The notes: a model not told the origin generated them from the letters alone. 64,000 nucleotides of DNA from RPRB01 sp035519675 (GCA_035519675.1 DATIWB010000023.1:146386-210385), one strand, 5' to 3'; shown: positions 41,803-50,884, counted from the first letter of the stretch. Made by a program: numbers and translations.

Positions 41803-42692
41803 GCGGTGGCGGCCTCGAGCGGCTGCAAGGTCCCCTTGTGCGCATCGAGCCGGTGCCGGGCGCCCAGGGCCACCGGCGCGTTCACGTCGCCGTGACCGAT
41901 GGGGAGGTCGGCGATGCACGGGACACCCGCCTCGTTCGCCAGATCCACCAGGACCTCGCGGGCGGTATGCGGGTCGTAGCGGCGGTCGGTGGGCTCGCAC
42001 TCGATGAACTGCCCGAGGGCGATGCCGGCGATGCGGGAGAGGACGCCAGCGTTGCGGAGGTGCGTCCAGGCGCGGTCGATGCGGTACGGCGGCTCGCCCA
42101 CCTCCTCGAGGAGGAGGATGGCCCCGTTCATCTCCGGCAGCCAGCGCGTGCCGAGGAGCGTGGCGAAGACGGTCAGGTCTCCGCCGAGGAGCGGACCTTC
42201 CACCACCCCGGGGACGAGCGACGTGCCCTGGAGCGGCTCGGGGACCCGGCCCTCGAGGAGCGCGAAGAGCCGGTCCGAGACCCAGGTCGGCTGGTCCGCC
42301 AGCTGCGTGACCACCGGCCCGTGGATGGAGATCCGTCCGCTGGCCTGGAGCGCGCAGTGGAGCGCCAGGTTGTCGGAGAAGCCCACCAGCGGCTTGAGCG
42401 GGAGCCGGCCGAAGTCGATGCGGGGGAGGAGCCGCGCGGCGCCGGAGCCTCCCCGGGCGCAGACCACGGCGCGGTTTCCCGGGTCCGAGAATGCATCGAC
42501 GAGCGACGCGGTGCGAACGTCGTCCGAGCCGGCCAGGTAACGCTGGCGCTCGAAGAGGCTCGGGGAGGGCGAGAGCTCGTAGCGCTCGGCGAGGCGGGTC
42601 ATGCCGCGCTCGAAGCGCTCACGATCGAAGGGAGAGGACGGGGCGACCACGGCCACGCGGTCACCCGGCCGCAGCGGCGGAGGGCGCAACAT
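41799..42692 (-). CDS. LD-carboxypeptidase (peptidase family S66)
   Basis: Removes the terminal D-alanine from murein tetrapeptides to give tripeptides for recycling. The 297-residue protein has the S66 fold: N-terminal PGDRVAVVAPSSPFD, nucleophile Ser in VGFSDNLALH, Glu in LLEEVGEPPYRIDRA, and His in IGHGDVNAPVALG. These form the Ser-Glu-His triad of LdcA. It has no signal peptide, as expected for a cytoplasmic recycling enzyme. mpl, which uses its product, lies about 2.2 kb downstream on the same strand. Confidence 0.93.
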   Translation of the reverse strand: MLRPPPLRPGDRVAVVAPSSPFDRERFERGMTRLAERYELSPSPSLFERQRYLAGSDDVRTASLVDAFSDPGNRAVVCARGGSGAARLLPRIDFGRLPLKPLVGFSDNLALHCALQASGRISIHGPVVTQLADQPTWVSDRLFALLEGRVPEPLQGTSLVPGVVEGPLLGGDLTVFATLLGTRWLPEMNGAILLLEEVGEPPYRIDRAWTHLRNAGVLSRIAGIALGQFIECEPTDRRYDPHTAREVLVDLANEAGVPCIADLPIGHGDVNAPVALGARHRLDAHKGTLQPLEAATA

Positions 42693-42739
42693 TCATTCGA
42701 CAGATTAGCACGTGGAGGTGATGCAGATGGCGGCCGTCC

Positions 42740-43021
42740 TCAACGTGCCTGGCCGCCTGCGTCGGAAGCACCCGGACCGACCGCCTGCACCGCCGACTCG
42801 CGAATGCACGCGAGAACCTGCCCCTCCTGGACGGTGCACACGTAGGTCGCGGAGAGTCCACACCCATCCGCTCGGTACGCGCTTCCAGGCAGTTCCGAGA
42901 CCTGGACGCTCTGTTCGACGCACTGTGTATCGGCGGTGAATCTCTGCCTGACGATGTCCATCGGAAGGACGCAGCCCGAGAGCAGTCCAGCCGCTACGAG
43001 TGCGATCCGTCGTCCGACCAT
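42740..43021 (-). CDS. Small four-cysteine lipoprotein (paralogue 3)
   Basis: The 93-residue lipoprotein has lipobox LLSGC (Cys17). The mature segment C..QSVQVSEL...YRADGCGLSATYVC...VLAC matches the other two small lipoproteins closely; YRADGCG and YVC are shared word for word or nearly so. It lies 47 bases upstream of the LD-carboxypeptidase gene on the same strand and is the likely first gene of the unit. Confidence 0.72.
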   Translation of the reverse strand: MVGRRIALVAAGLLSGCVLPMDIVRQRFTADTQCVEQSVQVSELPGSAYRADGCGLSATYVCTVQEGQVLACIRESAVQAVGPGASDAGGQAR

Positions 43022-43141
43022 GTTCCCCCCGGGGCAAGTGACACGAGTGTTCCATCGTCCAACCCCGTCCGGCGCCTTGCGTTAAGCACCGGACCGTGTC
43101 ATCGCCATGCGGGTGCGCCAGGTCAGTGACGGAGCAGCACC

Positions 43142-44008
43142 GTGACCCCGCGAGCCATGCCTGCCGTGTTCTTCGGACACGGCAGCCCGATGAACGCCCT
43201 CGAGCGCAACCGGTACACGGGCGCCTGGGCCAGCTTCGGGGCGAGCGTGCCCAGGCCGCGGGCCATCCTGGTGGTCTCGGCGCACTGGTACGTGAAGGTC
43301 ACCGCGGTCACGGCGATGGCCCGGCCGCGCACCATCCACGACTTCTACGGCTTCCCCAAGGAGCTCTTCGACGTCCGGTACCCTGCGCCCGGGTCCCCCG
43401 AGCTGGCAGAGGAGATCGCCGAGCTGGTGAGACCGATCCACGTCGGGCTCGACGAGGACAGCTGGGGCATCGACCACGGCACCTGGTCGGTCCTGGTCCA
43501 CGCCTTCCCTGCGGCCGACGTGCCGGTGGTACAGCTGTCGATCAACGCCCTGCAGGACTTCGACGCGCACCTCGAGCTGGGCGCCCGCCTGGCGCCGCTG
43601 CGCGAGCGGGGCGTGCTCATCGTCGGGAGCGGCAACCTGGTGCACAACCTGCGGCAGCTGGACTGGTCACACCCGGAGGCGGGCTTCGACTGGGCGCGCC
43701 GCTTCGGTAAGGCCGCACGGGCGGTGCTCACCGGAGACCCGGCTGGCGCCCCGCGGCTGCGGACGCACCCCGACTTCGCGCGGAGCGTGCCCACCCCGGA
43801 CCATTTCCTTCCGCTGCTCTACATCGCCGGGCTGGGCAGCGCGGCGAAGCGTCCGCTGGAGGTCCTGCTCGACGGCTACGCCTATGGCTCCCTCTCCATG
43901 GCGGCCTACACCCTCGGCTCGACCGGAGCACCCGTGGCCCGGGACGCAGGGCCCGCGGCCCCGGTGCCGGACCCGTCGGTCATCGCCCCGGACGACACCA
44001 ACCTCTGA
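43142..44008 (+). CDS. Extradiol ring-cleavage dioxygenase, 4,5-DOPA dioxygenase (YgiD) type
   Basis: The 288-residue class III (LigB-like) Zn/Fe dioxygenase has a conserved start PAVFFGHGSPMNALE, the metal-ligand region VVSAHWYV, the IDHGTWSVLVHAFP block with its catalytic His, and GSGNLVHNLRQLDW. Family members open catechol rings such as that of L-DOPA. The GTG at 43142 is used; an ATG five codons later is also possible. It is separated by 8 bases from the next gene and probably co-transcribed with it. Confidence 0.9.
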   Translation: MTPRAMPAVFFGHGSPMNALERNRYTGAWASFGASVPRPRAILVVSAHWYVKVTAVTAMARPRTIHDFYGFPKELFDVRYPAPGSPELAEEIAELVRPIHVGLDEDSWGIDHGTWSVLVHAFPAADVPVVQLSINALQDFDAHLELGARLAPLRERGVLIVGSGNLVHNLRQLDWSHPEAGFDWARRFGKAARAVLTGDPAGAPRLRTHPDFARSVPTPDHFLPLLYIAGLGSAAKRPLEVLLDGYAYGSLSMAAYTLGSTGAPVARDAGPAAPVPDPSVIAPDDTNL

Positions 44009-44016
44009 GAAGGCAG

Positions 44017-44748
44017 ATGCGCATCCAGCCCGTGTCCGATCTCCACCTCGAGTTCGACGAGGACCACGGCGAGCGCTTCGCCCTTTCGCTTCCGGTCCTC
44101 GGGGACGTGCTGGTGCTCGGGGGCGACATCGTGCCGCTCCGGGGACGCGACCAGGTGCGCAAGGTCCTGGGCTGGTTCTGCTCCCGGTTCCCCGAGATCG
44201 TCTATGTGCCCGGGAACCACGAGTACTACCGGACCAGCCCGGCCTGGGGCGCGGCCACCCTCGCGGCCTGCGCACGCGGCCTCTCGAATCTGCACGTCCT
44301 GGATCCTGGCGTCGCGGAGATCGGAGGCATTCGCTTCGTGGCGGCCACTCTCTGGTTCCCGCTCACCCCGGACGAGGAGACTTACCGAAGCTTCGTCGCC
44401 GACTTCGCTCTGATCCGTCACTTCGTCCCCTGGGTGCACCAGACCCACGCGGCGCAGCTCGCGTTCCTCGAGCAGACCATCCGCCCCGGGGATGTCGTGA
44501 TCACCCACCATGTCCCGCACCCGCGGAGCATCGCGCCGCAGTTCGCGGGCGACCCGTTGAACCGGTTCTTCGTCGCCGAGGACACCGCGCCCTTGCTCGA
44601 GCGGTCGGGGGCGCGGCTGTGGATCCACGGGCACACCCACACCACCTTCGACTACCGCGTCGGCGAGACGCGGGTGGTCTGCAACCCGCGCGGCTACCCC
44701 GGCGAGCCGGGGACGTCGATGAACCCCGAGCTGGTCATCGAGGTCTGA
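44017..44748 (+). CDS. Calcineurin-like metallophosphoesterase
   Basis: The 243-residue protein carries all five metallophosphoesterase motifs: SDLHLEF, GGDIVPL, GNHEYY, THHVPHP and HGHTH, which bind two metal ions. Sequence around NPRGYPGEPGTSMNPELV at the C terminus is typical of small bacterial homologues acting on phosphodiesters, although the substrate is not evident. It follows the dioxygenase gene closely on the same strand and converges with the next gene. Confidence 0.9.
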   Translation: MRIQPVSDLHLEFDEDHGERFALSLPVLGDVLVLGGDIVPLRGRDQVRKVLGWFCSRFPEIVYVPGNHEYYRTSPAWGAATLAACARGLSNLHVLDPGVAEIGGIRFVAATLWFPLTPDEETYRSFVADFALIRHFVPWVHQTHAAQLAFLEQTIRPGDVVITHHVPHPRSIAPQFAGDPLNRFFVAEDTAPLLERSGARLWIHGHTHTTFDYRVGETRVVCNPRGYPGEPGTSMNPELVIEV

Positions 44749-45082
44749 AGCGGAGCGCGCTCCAGACGTCGTCCAGGGCGACCTGCCGCACCGGCTGGAT
44801 CTTCTGCTTCTCCAGCGCCTTCCACAGCACGTCGCGGCTCAGGTCCGTCCCCAGCTGCCCGGCCTTCGGGTAGGCGGCCCAGGCGATCCGGTCGGCCAGG
44901 GCGGCCTCGATCATCGGCGCGGCGACGCGGTGGAGGTCGCCGAGCCTGGTCACGAAGACCAGGACGTCCTTCACGTTGGCCAGCGAGGTGGCATCGACGT
45001 CCCCGAGGTCCACGTCCTTCGGCTTCGCCACGACGCGGAGCTTCGTCCCGCTCTTCAGATTCAGCTTCTTCGCCAGGCTCAC
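44735..45082 (-). CDS. DUF3052-like small protein
   Basis: The 115-residue protein starts at the GTG at 45082 (GGAG upstream), although the in-frame GTG at 45094 is possible. The conserved parts (LAKKLNLKSGTKLRVVAKPK, VLVFVTRLGDL, WAAYPKAGQLGTDLSRDVLW and final VALDDVWSALRFR) match the DUF3052 pattern, a family without a known function. Its last 14 bases overlap the end of the convergent phosphoesterase gene. Confidence in the family name is moderate. Confidence 0.65.
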   Translation of the reverse strand: MSLAKKLNLKSGTKLRVVAKPKDVDLGDVDATSLANVKDVLVFVTRLGDLHRVAAPMIEAALADRIAWAAYPKAGQLGTDLSRDVLWKALEKQKIQPVRQVALDDVWSALRFRPR

Positions 45083-45246
45083 GTCCCGCTCCACCCCCTC
45101 CCGGGCGGCGACCGTGCCACAGGGTGGCGCACGTCGTCTCGTCTTCGTTTGACACCTGCATCGCAGCTCCCTTAAGGGCGCGGGTTTCGCGGCGAAAGGG
45201 GAGGGGCTCGGGTGACCGCCGGCGGCAGTGGACGATCGAGGCTCGG

Positions 45247-46713
45247 ATGAGCGGGGCTGCGCGCTCGCTGGCGCGGGCCTCGGTCCTGCTGTTCGCGCTC
45301 GCCGGGTCCGGGGCCCGGGCGCAGGCCGCATACCCCGCGCCGCACGAGGACGTGGCGTTCGACCTCATGAACGTGCTGTCCCAGCACGGGCTGCACGACC
45401 TGGAGGACGAGCGCTGGAACGCCTACGGACAGACCACCTACATCTCGAGCTGGAAGCTGCCGTTCTCTGCACCGTATACCAACCTGAACGGCAGCCCGAA
45501 CTCGCTGGTGACCGGCCAGGAGCGGAGCTTCACCTGGAGCTCCACCCTGTTCCTGGGCGCGAAGCTCTGGCCGGGGGGTGAGGCGTACTTCGTTCCGGAG
45601 GTCATCGCCCTGAGGCCGCTGTCGAACCTGCATGGGCTCGGCGGAGCGATCCAGAACTTCGAGCTCCAGAAGGGCGGCTCGGAGACGCCGCAGATCTACA
45701 AGGCCCGCGCGTACCTGAGACAGACCATCGGGTTCGGGGGCGAGCCGGTGAAGCTGGAATCGAACCCCCTGCAGCTCGGAACCATGGTGGACAGCCGCCG
45801 GCTCGTGCTCTGGGTGGGCAACTTCAGCGTGCTGGACGTCGTCGACAAGAACGGGGTCACCGAGGATCCGCGCCAGACCTTCTTCAACATGGCGTTCATG
45901 ACCCACGCAGCGTTCGACTTCATGGCCGACGCGCGCGGGTACACATACGGGGCGGCAGCCGAGCTGTACTGGGACGACTGGACCGTGCGGTTCGTGCACG
46001 CCCAGCCGCCGCAGCACCCGAACCAGCTGCCGATCGATTTCCGGTTCTGGAAGTACTTCGGGCAGCAGCTGGAGCTCGAGCACCGTCACACCCTCTTCGG
46101 TCAACCCGGGGCGTTGCGGCTGCTCGGGTACCGGAACCGGGTCTTCAGCGGCTCGTTCGACGACGCGATCGGCGCCTTCGAGGCGGACCCGGGCAAGAAC
46201 GCCTCGGCGTGCACCGATTACAACTACGGCTCGACCAACGCCACCGCGCCGGACCTGTGCTGGGTGCGCAAGGACAACGTGAAGGTCGGGCTCGGGATCG
46301 CCATCGAGCAGGGAGTCGCCCGGGACGTGGGGCTCTTCCTGCGGGCGATGTACTCGGACGGGAAATCAGAGGTGGTGGCGTTCAATGCGCCGGACCGCTC
46401 GCTCTCGTTCGGGGCGGTGGCCAGGGGCACGCTCTGGGGACGGCCGTTCGACGTGACCGGCACCGGCCTCGGGCTGAGCTGGATCTCCGGGAGCCACGCC
46501 CGGTACCTGGCGCTCGGAGGCATCGACGGGTTCATCGGCGACGGGGCCCTGCGCCAAGCCACCGAGGGCGTGTTCGAGGTCTTCTACAGCTTCAATCTGC
46601 TGAAGGCGATCTGGCTGTCAGGGGACTTCCAGATCATCTGGAACCCCGCGTTCAACGCCGACCGCGCCGGGCCGGTGACGGTCCTGGGAGCGAGGGTCCA
46701 TGCGGAGTTCTAG
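45247..46713 (+). CDS. Outer-membrane porin, OprB-like carbohydrate-selective family
   Basis: The 488-residue protein starts at the ATG at 45247 with a signal peptide ending SGARAQA. The mature part is a beta-barrel of alternating strands, with WNAYGQTTYISSWKLPF near the start and VTVLGARVHAEF at the C terminus (terminal Phe). The N-terminal QTTYI-type region and length fit OprB-like porins. An in-frame upstream extension to 45124 is unlikely, as the signal peptide would be internal. The final 14 bases overlap the next gene, which also encodes a beta-barrel. Confidence 0.7.
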   Translation: MSGAARSLARASVLLFALAGSGARAQAAYPAPHEDVAFDLMNVLSQHGLHDLEDERWNAYGQTTYISSWKLPFSAPYTNLNGSPNSLVTGQERSFTWSSTLFLGAKLWPGGEAYFVPEVIALRPLSNLHGLGGAIQNFELQKGGSETPQIYKARAYLRQTIGFGGEPVKLESNPLQLGTMVDSRRLVLWVGNFSVLDVVDKNGVTEDPRQTFFNMAFMTHAAFDFMADARGYTYGAAAELYWDDWTVRFVHAQPPQHPNQLPIDFRFWKYFGQQLELEHRHTLFGQPGALRLLGYRNRVFSGSFDDAIGAFEADPGKNASACTDYNYGSTNATAPDLCWVRKDNVKVGLGIAIEQGVARDVGLFLRAMYSDGKSEVVAFNAPDRSLSFGAVARGTLWGRPFDVTGTGLGLSWISGSHARYLALGGIDGFIGDGALRQATEGVFEVFYSFNLLKAIWLSGDFQIIWNPAFNADRAGPVTVLGARVHAEF

Positions 46714-47641
46714 GACTCCACGCGCCTGGGTGCTGGGGTGGCTGCTTTGTGCGCTTGGGGCGCGCGGGCAAACGCCGGTGCAGGGGTTCAACGCCGAGCG
46801 GCTCTACCCCTCCGGGCCAGGGGGCGGCTGGTTGGTGATGGACAGCCTGGACATGCACGGCGAGCTCGGCGGCGCGCTGTCGTTCTCGATGCGCTACGCG
46901 CGTGACCCGGTGCGGGTGAGCGGCCTGGCGGTGGTGACCGACTCGGCGCACGGGCAGATCGCCGGGGCGATCACCTGGCGGTCGTGGCGCTTCTCCGTGG
47001 GGTTCGACATCCCGGTCGCGGTGAAGGGCCGGTCGGCGACGATCGGGGGGTACCAGTACACCGGCCCGGACGTGGATCTCGGCTCGCACCCCGACACCAT
47101 CTCGGACGTCCGGATCGGGGTGGACACCCGGCTGCTGGGAGATGCCGCCGGGCCGTTCCGCCTCGGGCTCGGCGGGCAGCTGTGGATCAAGAGTGGCCTG
47201 GAGGAGGAGTACGTCACCGACGGGACCTACCGCGGGATGGTGCGCCTGCTGTTCGCCGGGGACGTGCGCTGGTTCGCCTACGCGGGGCACCTGGGGGTGC
47301 ACATCCGCCCGCGCGACGACGGCGGGGTGCCGGGAGCGCCGCGGGGGAGCGAGCTGCTGTTCGGCGTGGCGGGCGGAGCGAAGCTGGCCATCGGCGAGAC
47401 CTACCGTGCGGTGCTCGGCCCCGAGGTCTACGGGGCGACGGCGTTCAACGGCTTCCTCGAGTCCGAGACCACCACCGCCGAGGCGATGCTCTCCGGCCGC
47501 ATCGAGGGCACGGGCAGCACCGGCGCCCAGCTGCGGTTCAAGCTCGGGGCCGGCTTCGGTCTCGGCTCGGCGTTCGGCTCGCCCGCGTGGCGGGTGGTGT
47601 TCGCGGTGGAGATGTTCGGTCAGAGCACCGGTCAGCACTGA
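46700..47641 (+). CDS. Outer-membrane beta-barrel protein of unknown function
   Basis: The 313-residue protein has a signal peptide (WVLGWLLCALGARGQ) followed by FNAERLYPSGPGGGWLVMD, a start often seen in uncharacterised Myxococcota outer-membrane proteins. About twelve amphipathic strands follow (LSFSMRYARDPVRVSGL, FRLGLGGQLWIK). The C terminus ends VVFAVEMFGQ and then a few polar residues. It overlaps the preceding porin gene by 14 bases, so both are probably made together. Confidence 0.7.
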   Translation: MRSSRTPRAWVLGWLLCALGARGQTPVQGFNAERLYPSGPGGGWLVMDSLDMHGELGGALSFSMRYARDPVRVSGLAVVTDSAHGQIAGAITWRSWRFSVGFDIPVAVKGRSATIGGYQYTGPDVDLGSHPDTISDVRIGVDTRLLGDAAGPFRLGLGGQLWIKSGLEEEYVTDGTYRGMVRLLFAGDVRWFAYAGHLGVHIRPRDDGGVPGAPRGSELLFGVAGGAKLAIGETYRAVLGPEVYGATAFNGFLESETTTAEAMLSGRIEGTGSTGAQLRFKLGAGFGLGSAFGSPAWRVVFAVEMFGQSTGQH

Positions 47642-47681
47642 GGCCGCGCAACGGCTCGAGGAGGGTCTAGAATAGGCCCTC

Positions 47682-48002
47682 ATGCACACCCCAGCCCTGC
47701 GGAACCCGACGGTGAAAGCAGCGATCGATGCGTTCCAGAAGGGAGACCAAAAGGCCTGGTCCGTCCTGTTCGAGGAGGATGCCGAGCTCTTCGACGACGG
47801 GAGCGCGCGGAGCCTGGAGAAGTTCACCCGGCAGGCGGTCGGCCACGAGCGGTTCACCTCCTTCGACCGGGTGAGCCCGGACGGACTGGAGGTCGTCGGG
47901 AAGTTCCATTCGGAGCAGTGGGGCGACTTCAAGACCTACTTTCGCTTCCAGCTCGGCCCGGACGGGAAGATCCACCGGCTGGACATCGGCCAGGTGGAGT
48001 GA
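47682..48002 (+). CDS. SnoaL/NTF2-like small protein
   Basis: The 106-residue protein has the cone-shaped NTF2-like pattern: an N-terminal helix (VKAAIDAFQKGDQKAWSVLF), a short EDAELFDDG strand, and C-terminal sheet strands (FHSEQWGDFKTYFRFQLG, KIHRLDIGQVE). Proteins of this fold act as small-molecule isomerases or as immunity or binding domains. Nothing in the pocket identifies a ligand. It stands 40 bases after the beta-barrel gene. Confidence 0.65.
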   Translation: MHTPALRNPTVKAAIDAFQKGDQKAWSVLFEEDAELFDDGSARSLEKFTRQAVGHERFTSFDRVSPDGLEVVGKFHSEQWGDFKTYFRFQLGPDGKIHRLDIGQVE

Positions 48003-48144
48003 GGCCCGGGGAATACCCACCGTCCTCGTCATCGCCGTGGGTGGCGCTGCTCGCCGTCGGAGCGTGATCCGCTCGCAGGGGCGTTGACTGTCACGCCGGT
48101 CGCCCGTAGACGCCCGCCACCCCACGATGTGAGCGGCCCCGCAG

Positions 48145-49008
48145 GTGAACCGGTTGATCTCGAAGACGCTCCTGCTGACGACCCTGACGATGGTCTGCTT
48201 CGCGGGCAACTCGCTGCTCTGCCGTCTCGCGCTGCGGAACCAGGCGATCGATCCGGCGAGCTTCACCGCGGTCCGGCTGGGATCGGCCGCGGTGGTGATG
48301 GCGGTGCTGGCATGGGTCGGTGGACGGGGCCGGGCGCACGGCGGGAGCTGGACGTCGGCCGTGGTGCTGTTCGTCTACGCCATCGCCTTCTCCCTCGCCT
48401 ACGTCCAGATCGGCGCGGGGCTCGGCGCGCTACTCCTCTTCGGCGCCGTCCAGATCACGATGATCGGCTGGGGGCTGGTCCAGGGCGAGCGTCCGGACTC
48501 CGCCGAGTGGTCCGGGCTGGCGCTGGCGATCCTGGGGCTGCTGGTGCTCACCCACCCGGCCGTCTCCCGATCGCCCCTCGGCGGGATGGCGCTGATGCTG
48601 CTGGCGGGTGTGGGCTGGGGGACCTACTCGCTCCGCGGGCGCCGGAGCGGCGATCCGCTGCAGACCACGGCCGCGAACTTCGTGCGCACGATCCCACTGG
48701 TGCTGGTGATGGTGGCGATCAGCATCGGCATCGACCGCCCTCACCTCTCGCCGAGAGGGGTCGTCGCCGGGGTGGCCTCGGGGGCCATCACCTCCGGCAT
48801 CGGCTACGCGATCTGGTACCGCGCGCTCTCGCGGCTCACCGCGCTCCAGGCGGGCACGGTCCAGCTCACGGTCCCGGTGCTCGCCGCCGCGGGCGGAGTG
48901 CTCTTCCTCGGCGAGCGGGTGACGCTGGAGCTGGTCGGCGCGGCCGCTCTGATCCTCGGTGGCATCGCCGTCGTCATCCTGAGCCGGAGCCGGCTGGCCA
49001 GCCGCTGA
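48145..49008 (+). CDS. EamA/DMT-family membrane transporter
   Basis: The 287-residue protein has ten predicted TM helices in two five-helix halves, the DMT (10-TMS) plan. Each half has the EamA pattern (VCFAGNSLLCRLALRN; VGWGTYSLRGRRSGD; LGERVTLELVGAAALILGG). Such carriers export amino acids or other metabolites, but the substrate cannot be predicted. The start is a GTG at 48145 with a weak ribosome-binding site. It converges with the methyltransferase gene. Confidence 0.88.
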   Translation: MNRLISKTLLLTTLTMVCFAGNSLLCRLALRNQAIDPASFTAVRLGSAAVVMAVLAWVGGRGRAHGGSWTSAVVLFVYAIAFSLAYVQIGAGLGALLLFGAVQITMIGWGLVQGERPDSAEWSGLALAILGLLVLTHPAVSRSPLGGMALMLLAGVGWGTYSLRGRRSGDPLQTTAANFVRTIPLVLVMVAISIGIDRPHLSPRGVVAGVASGAITSGIGYAIWYRALSRLTALQAGTVQLTVPVLAAAGGVLFLGERVTLELVGAAALILGGIAVVILSRSRLASR

Positions 49009-49095
49009 GGCGGATGGCGGGAGTCAACACATAAGCGTCGACCCGCAGCAGGGTCCCGGTGACCACCGCGCTCTGGTGGCCGGAGCTGAACTCCG

Positions 49096-50451
49096 TCACA
49101 TCCCCCGCTCGAGCACCGCCCCGTAGAACGCATCCGTCCCGTGCCGGTGCGGAGAGGTCACCAGCGCCGGCCCATGCCGCAGCTCGGGGGCCACCGGGGC
49201 GTCCATCTGGCGGTACTCCGCATGTCGCTCGAGGTACCCGCGAACGAGGCCCTCGTTCTCCTCGAGACGCACGGTGCACGTGGCGTACACCAGCCGTCCC
49301 CCGGGCCGGACGCGCGAGGCGGCGGTCTCGAGGAGGGCGTGCTGGAGCGGTGGCCACTGCGCGAACGAGGCGACGTCGACCCGCCAGCGGACGTCGGGGC
49401 CGCGGCGGATGGACCCCAGAGCGGAGCACGGGGCGTCGACGAGGACCGCGTCGTAGGTGTCGTCCGGCAGAGCGTGGAGCACCCGAACGGTGGCCGAAGC
49501 CCCTGCCCGCTCGGCCCGGTGCCGGAGCCGCTCCAGCGCCTCGCCGTCGGTGTCGTAAGCGTCCACCCGGCCTTCGCCCTGGAGCGCAGCAGCGAGAAGC
49601 AGTGTCTTCCCGCCGGCGCCGGCGCAGAGGTCGAGGAGGCGCAGTCCGGGCCGGGCCTCGACGAGGGCACCGACCAGCTGGCTCCCCTCGTCCTGGACCT
49701 CGAACAGGCCATCCTGGTGGGCGCGGAGGCCGAGGACGTTGGGCCGGCCCTCGAGGTGGAGCGCGTCGGGGGCGTACCGGGCGTCGTGGCTCGGGACCCC
49801 CTCGGCCCGGAGCCGCTCGCCGAGGGCGTTCCGGTCGAGGCGGAGCCGGTTGGCCCGCACGGTGATGGGTCCGGGAAGGTTGCAGGCGGCGGCGAAGAGC
49901 GGTGCCTCCGCGCCCAGGGCGCGCTCGATCTCGGGGACCAGCGCCTCGGGCCAGGAGAAGCGGGTGGGCCAGTCGTCCGGCGGGGGACGGGGCTCGGGGA
50001 GGTCGGCGCCGGTCCAGTGGTGGACGGAGTCCTTCGGAAGGTGCGCCAGGTCACGGAGCAACGCCACGAGCAGCGCCCCCGGGGATTCCGAGCCGGCGTG
50101 ATGGGCGAGGCGCCGCCGCCAGAGCGCGACCGCGAAGAGGGCCTCGGAGGCGACGGCACGGTGCGGCGCGTCCCAGCCCGGATGCGAGCGCAGCAGGACG
50201 GTGAGCTGCCGGGCGGCGTCTGCCCCGTGGAGGACCGGACCAAGCGCCTCGAGGAGCGGACGCCGGACCTCGGGCAGAGGGGACCAGTCGAGGTGGGCCA
50301 GCCGGTCCCTGATGGCGCGCTCGAGCGCCTGGAGCGAGGGTGGCTTCGGCCCACTGGAGGTCCGGGGCGTCACGAGGGGAGAATGCCCGATCGGCGAGTG
50401 AAGAGATGCACCGGGAGCAAAATGTCCTGCCTGCGGGGACTCGGACGTCAT
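49096..50451 (-). CDS. RsmB/RsmF-type RNA m5C methyltransferase
   Basis: The 451-residue protein has an N-terminal NusB-like helical region (about 30-200) and a C-terminal SAM-dependent Rossmann fold. Visible motifs are LDLCAGAGGKTLLLAA (motif I, SAM site), VDAPCSALGSIRRGPDVRW (motif IV, PC) and YATCTVRLEENEG (motif VI, TC). The two Cys perform covalent catalysis in RNA 5-methylcytosine formation, most likely on 16S rRNA. The ATG at 50451 is used; a GTG at 50373 would remove a low-complexity N terminus and is also credible. Confidence 0.85.
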   Translation of the reverse strand: MTSESPQAGHFAPGASLHSPIGHSPLVTPRTSSGPKPPSLQALERAIRDRLAHLDWSPLPEVRRPLLEALGPVLHGADAARQLTVLLRSHPGWDAPHRAVASEALFAVALWRRRLAHHAGSESPGALLVALLRDLAHLPKDSVHHWTGADLPEPRPPPDDWPTRFSWPEALVPEIERALGAEAPLFAAACNLPGPITVRANRLRLDRNALGERLRAEGVPSHDARYAPDALHLEGRPNVLGLRAHQDGLFEVQDEGSQLVGALVEARPGLRLLDLCAGAGGKTLLLAAALQGEGRVDAYDTDGEALERLRHRAERAGASATVRVLHALPDDTYDAVLVDAPCSALGSIRRGPDVRWRVDVASFAQWPPLQHALLETAASRVRPGGRLVYATCTVRLEENEGLVRGYLERHAEYRQMDAPVAPELRHGPALVTSPHRHGTDAFYGAVLERGM

Positions 50452-50527
50452 GGGGCCGGATGACCCGGGGTGGCGGCGCGGAATGGTCCGAGCCCTGACC
50501 CCGGGCGCAACGCGAGGCGACAAGCAG

Positions 50528-50884
50528 ATGAGTGACTTCGTTCTTCTCTTTCGGTCTTCAGAGGCGGGCCGGCGTGAGGCGCTGGGGACGCCGGAGCGCG
50601 CGCAGAAGAGCCTGCAGGCGTGGAAGGCGTGGATCCAGGGGCTGGAGGCGAAGGGCCACCTCAGGTCCCGCGGCAACGCGCTCGACACCAGCGGCGGGGT
50701 GGTGCGGGGGAAGAAGCGCACCGTCACCGACGGGCCCTTCGCCGAGAGCAAGGACATCGTCCTGGGCTTCAACGTCATCTCGGCGCGGGACCTGGCCGAG
50801 GCGATGGAGCTGGCCCGCGGTTGCCCGATACTCGAGGGCGACGGAGCGGTGGAGGTGCGTCCGGTCATGGACGTGGGTGTCTAG
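50528..50884 (+). CDS. YCII-related DGPF-domain protein
   Basis: The 118-residue protein starts at the ATG at 50528 and contains TVTDGPFAESKDIVLGF, the DGPF signature of YCII-related proteins, with the surrounding alpha/beta dimer fold (FVLLFRSSEAGRREAL, WKAWIQGLEAKGHL). Members are often encoded near extracytoplasmic sigma factors, but none is adjacent here. The function is unknown. It is divergent from the methyltransferase gene and convergent with the next gene. Confidence 0.82.
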   Translation: MSDFVLLFRSSEAGRREALGTPERAQKSLQAWKAWIQGLEAKGHLRSRGNALDTSGGVVRGKKRTVTDGPFAESKDIVLGFNVISARDLAEAMELARGCPILEGDGAVEVRPVMDVGV

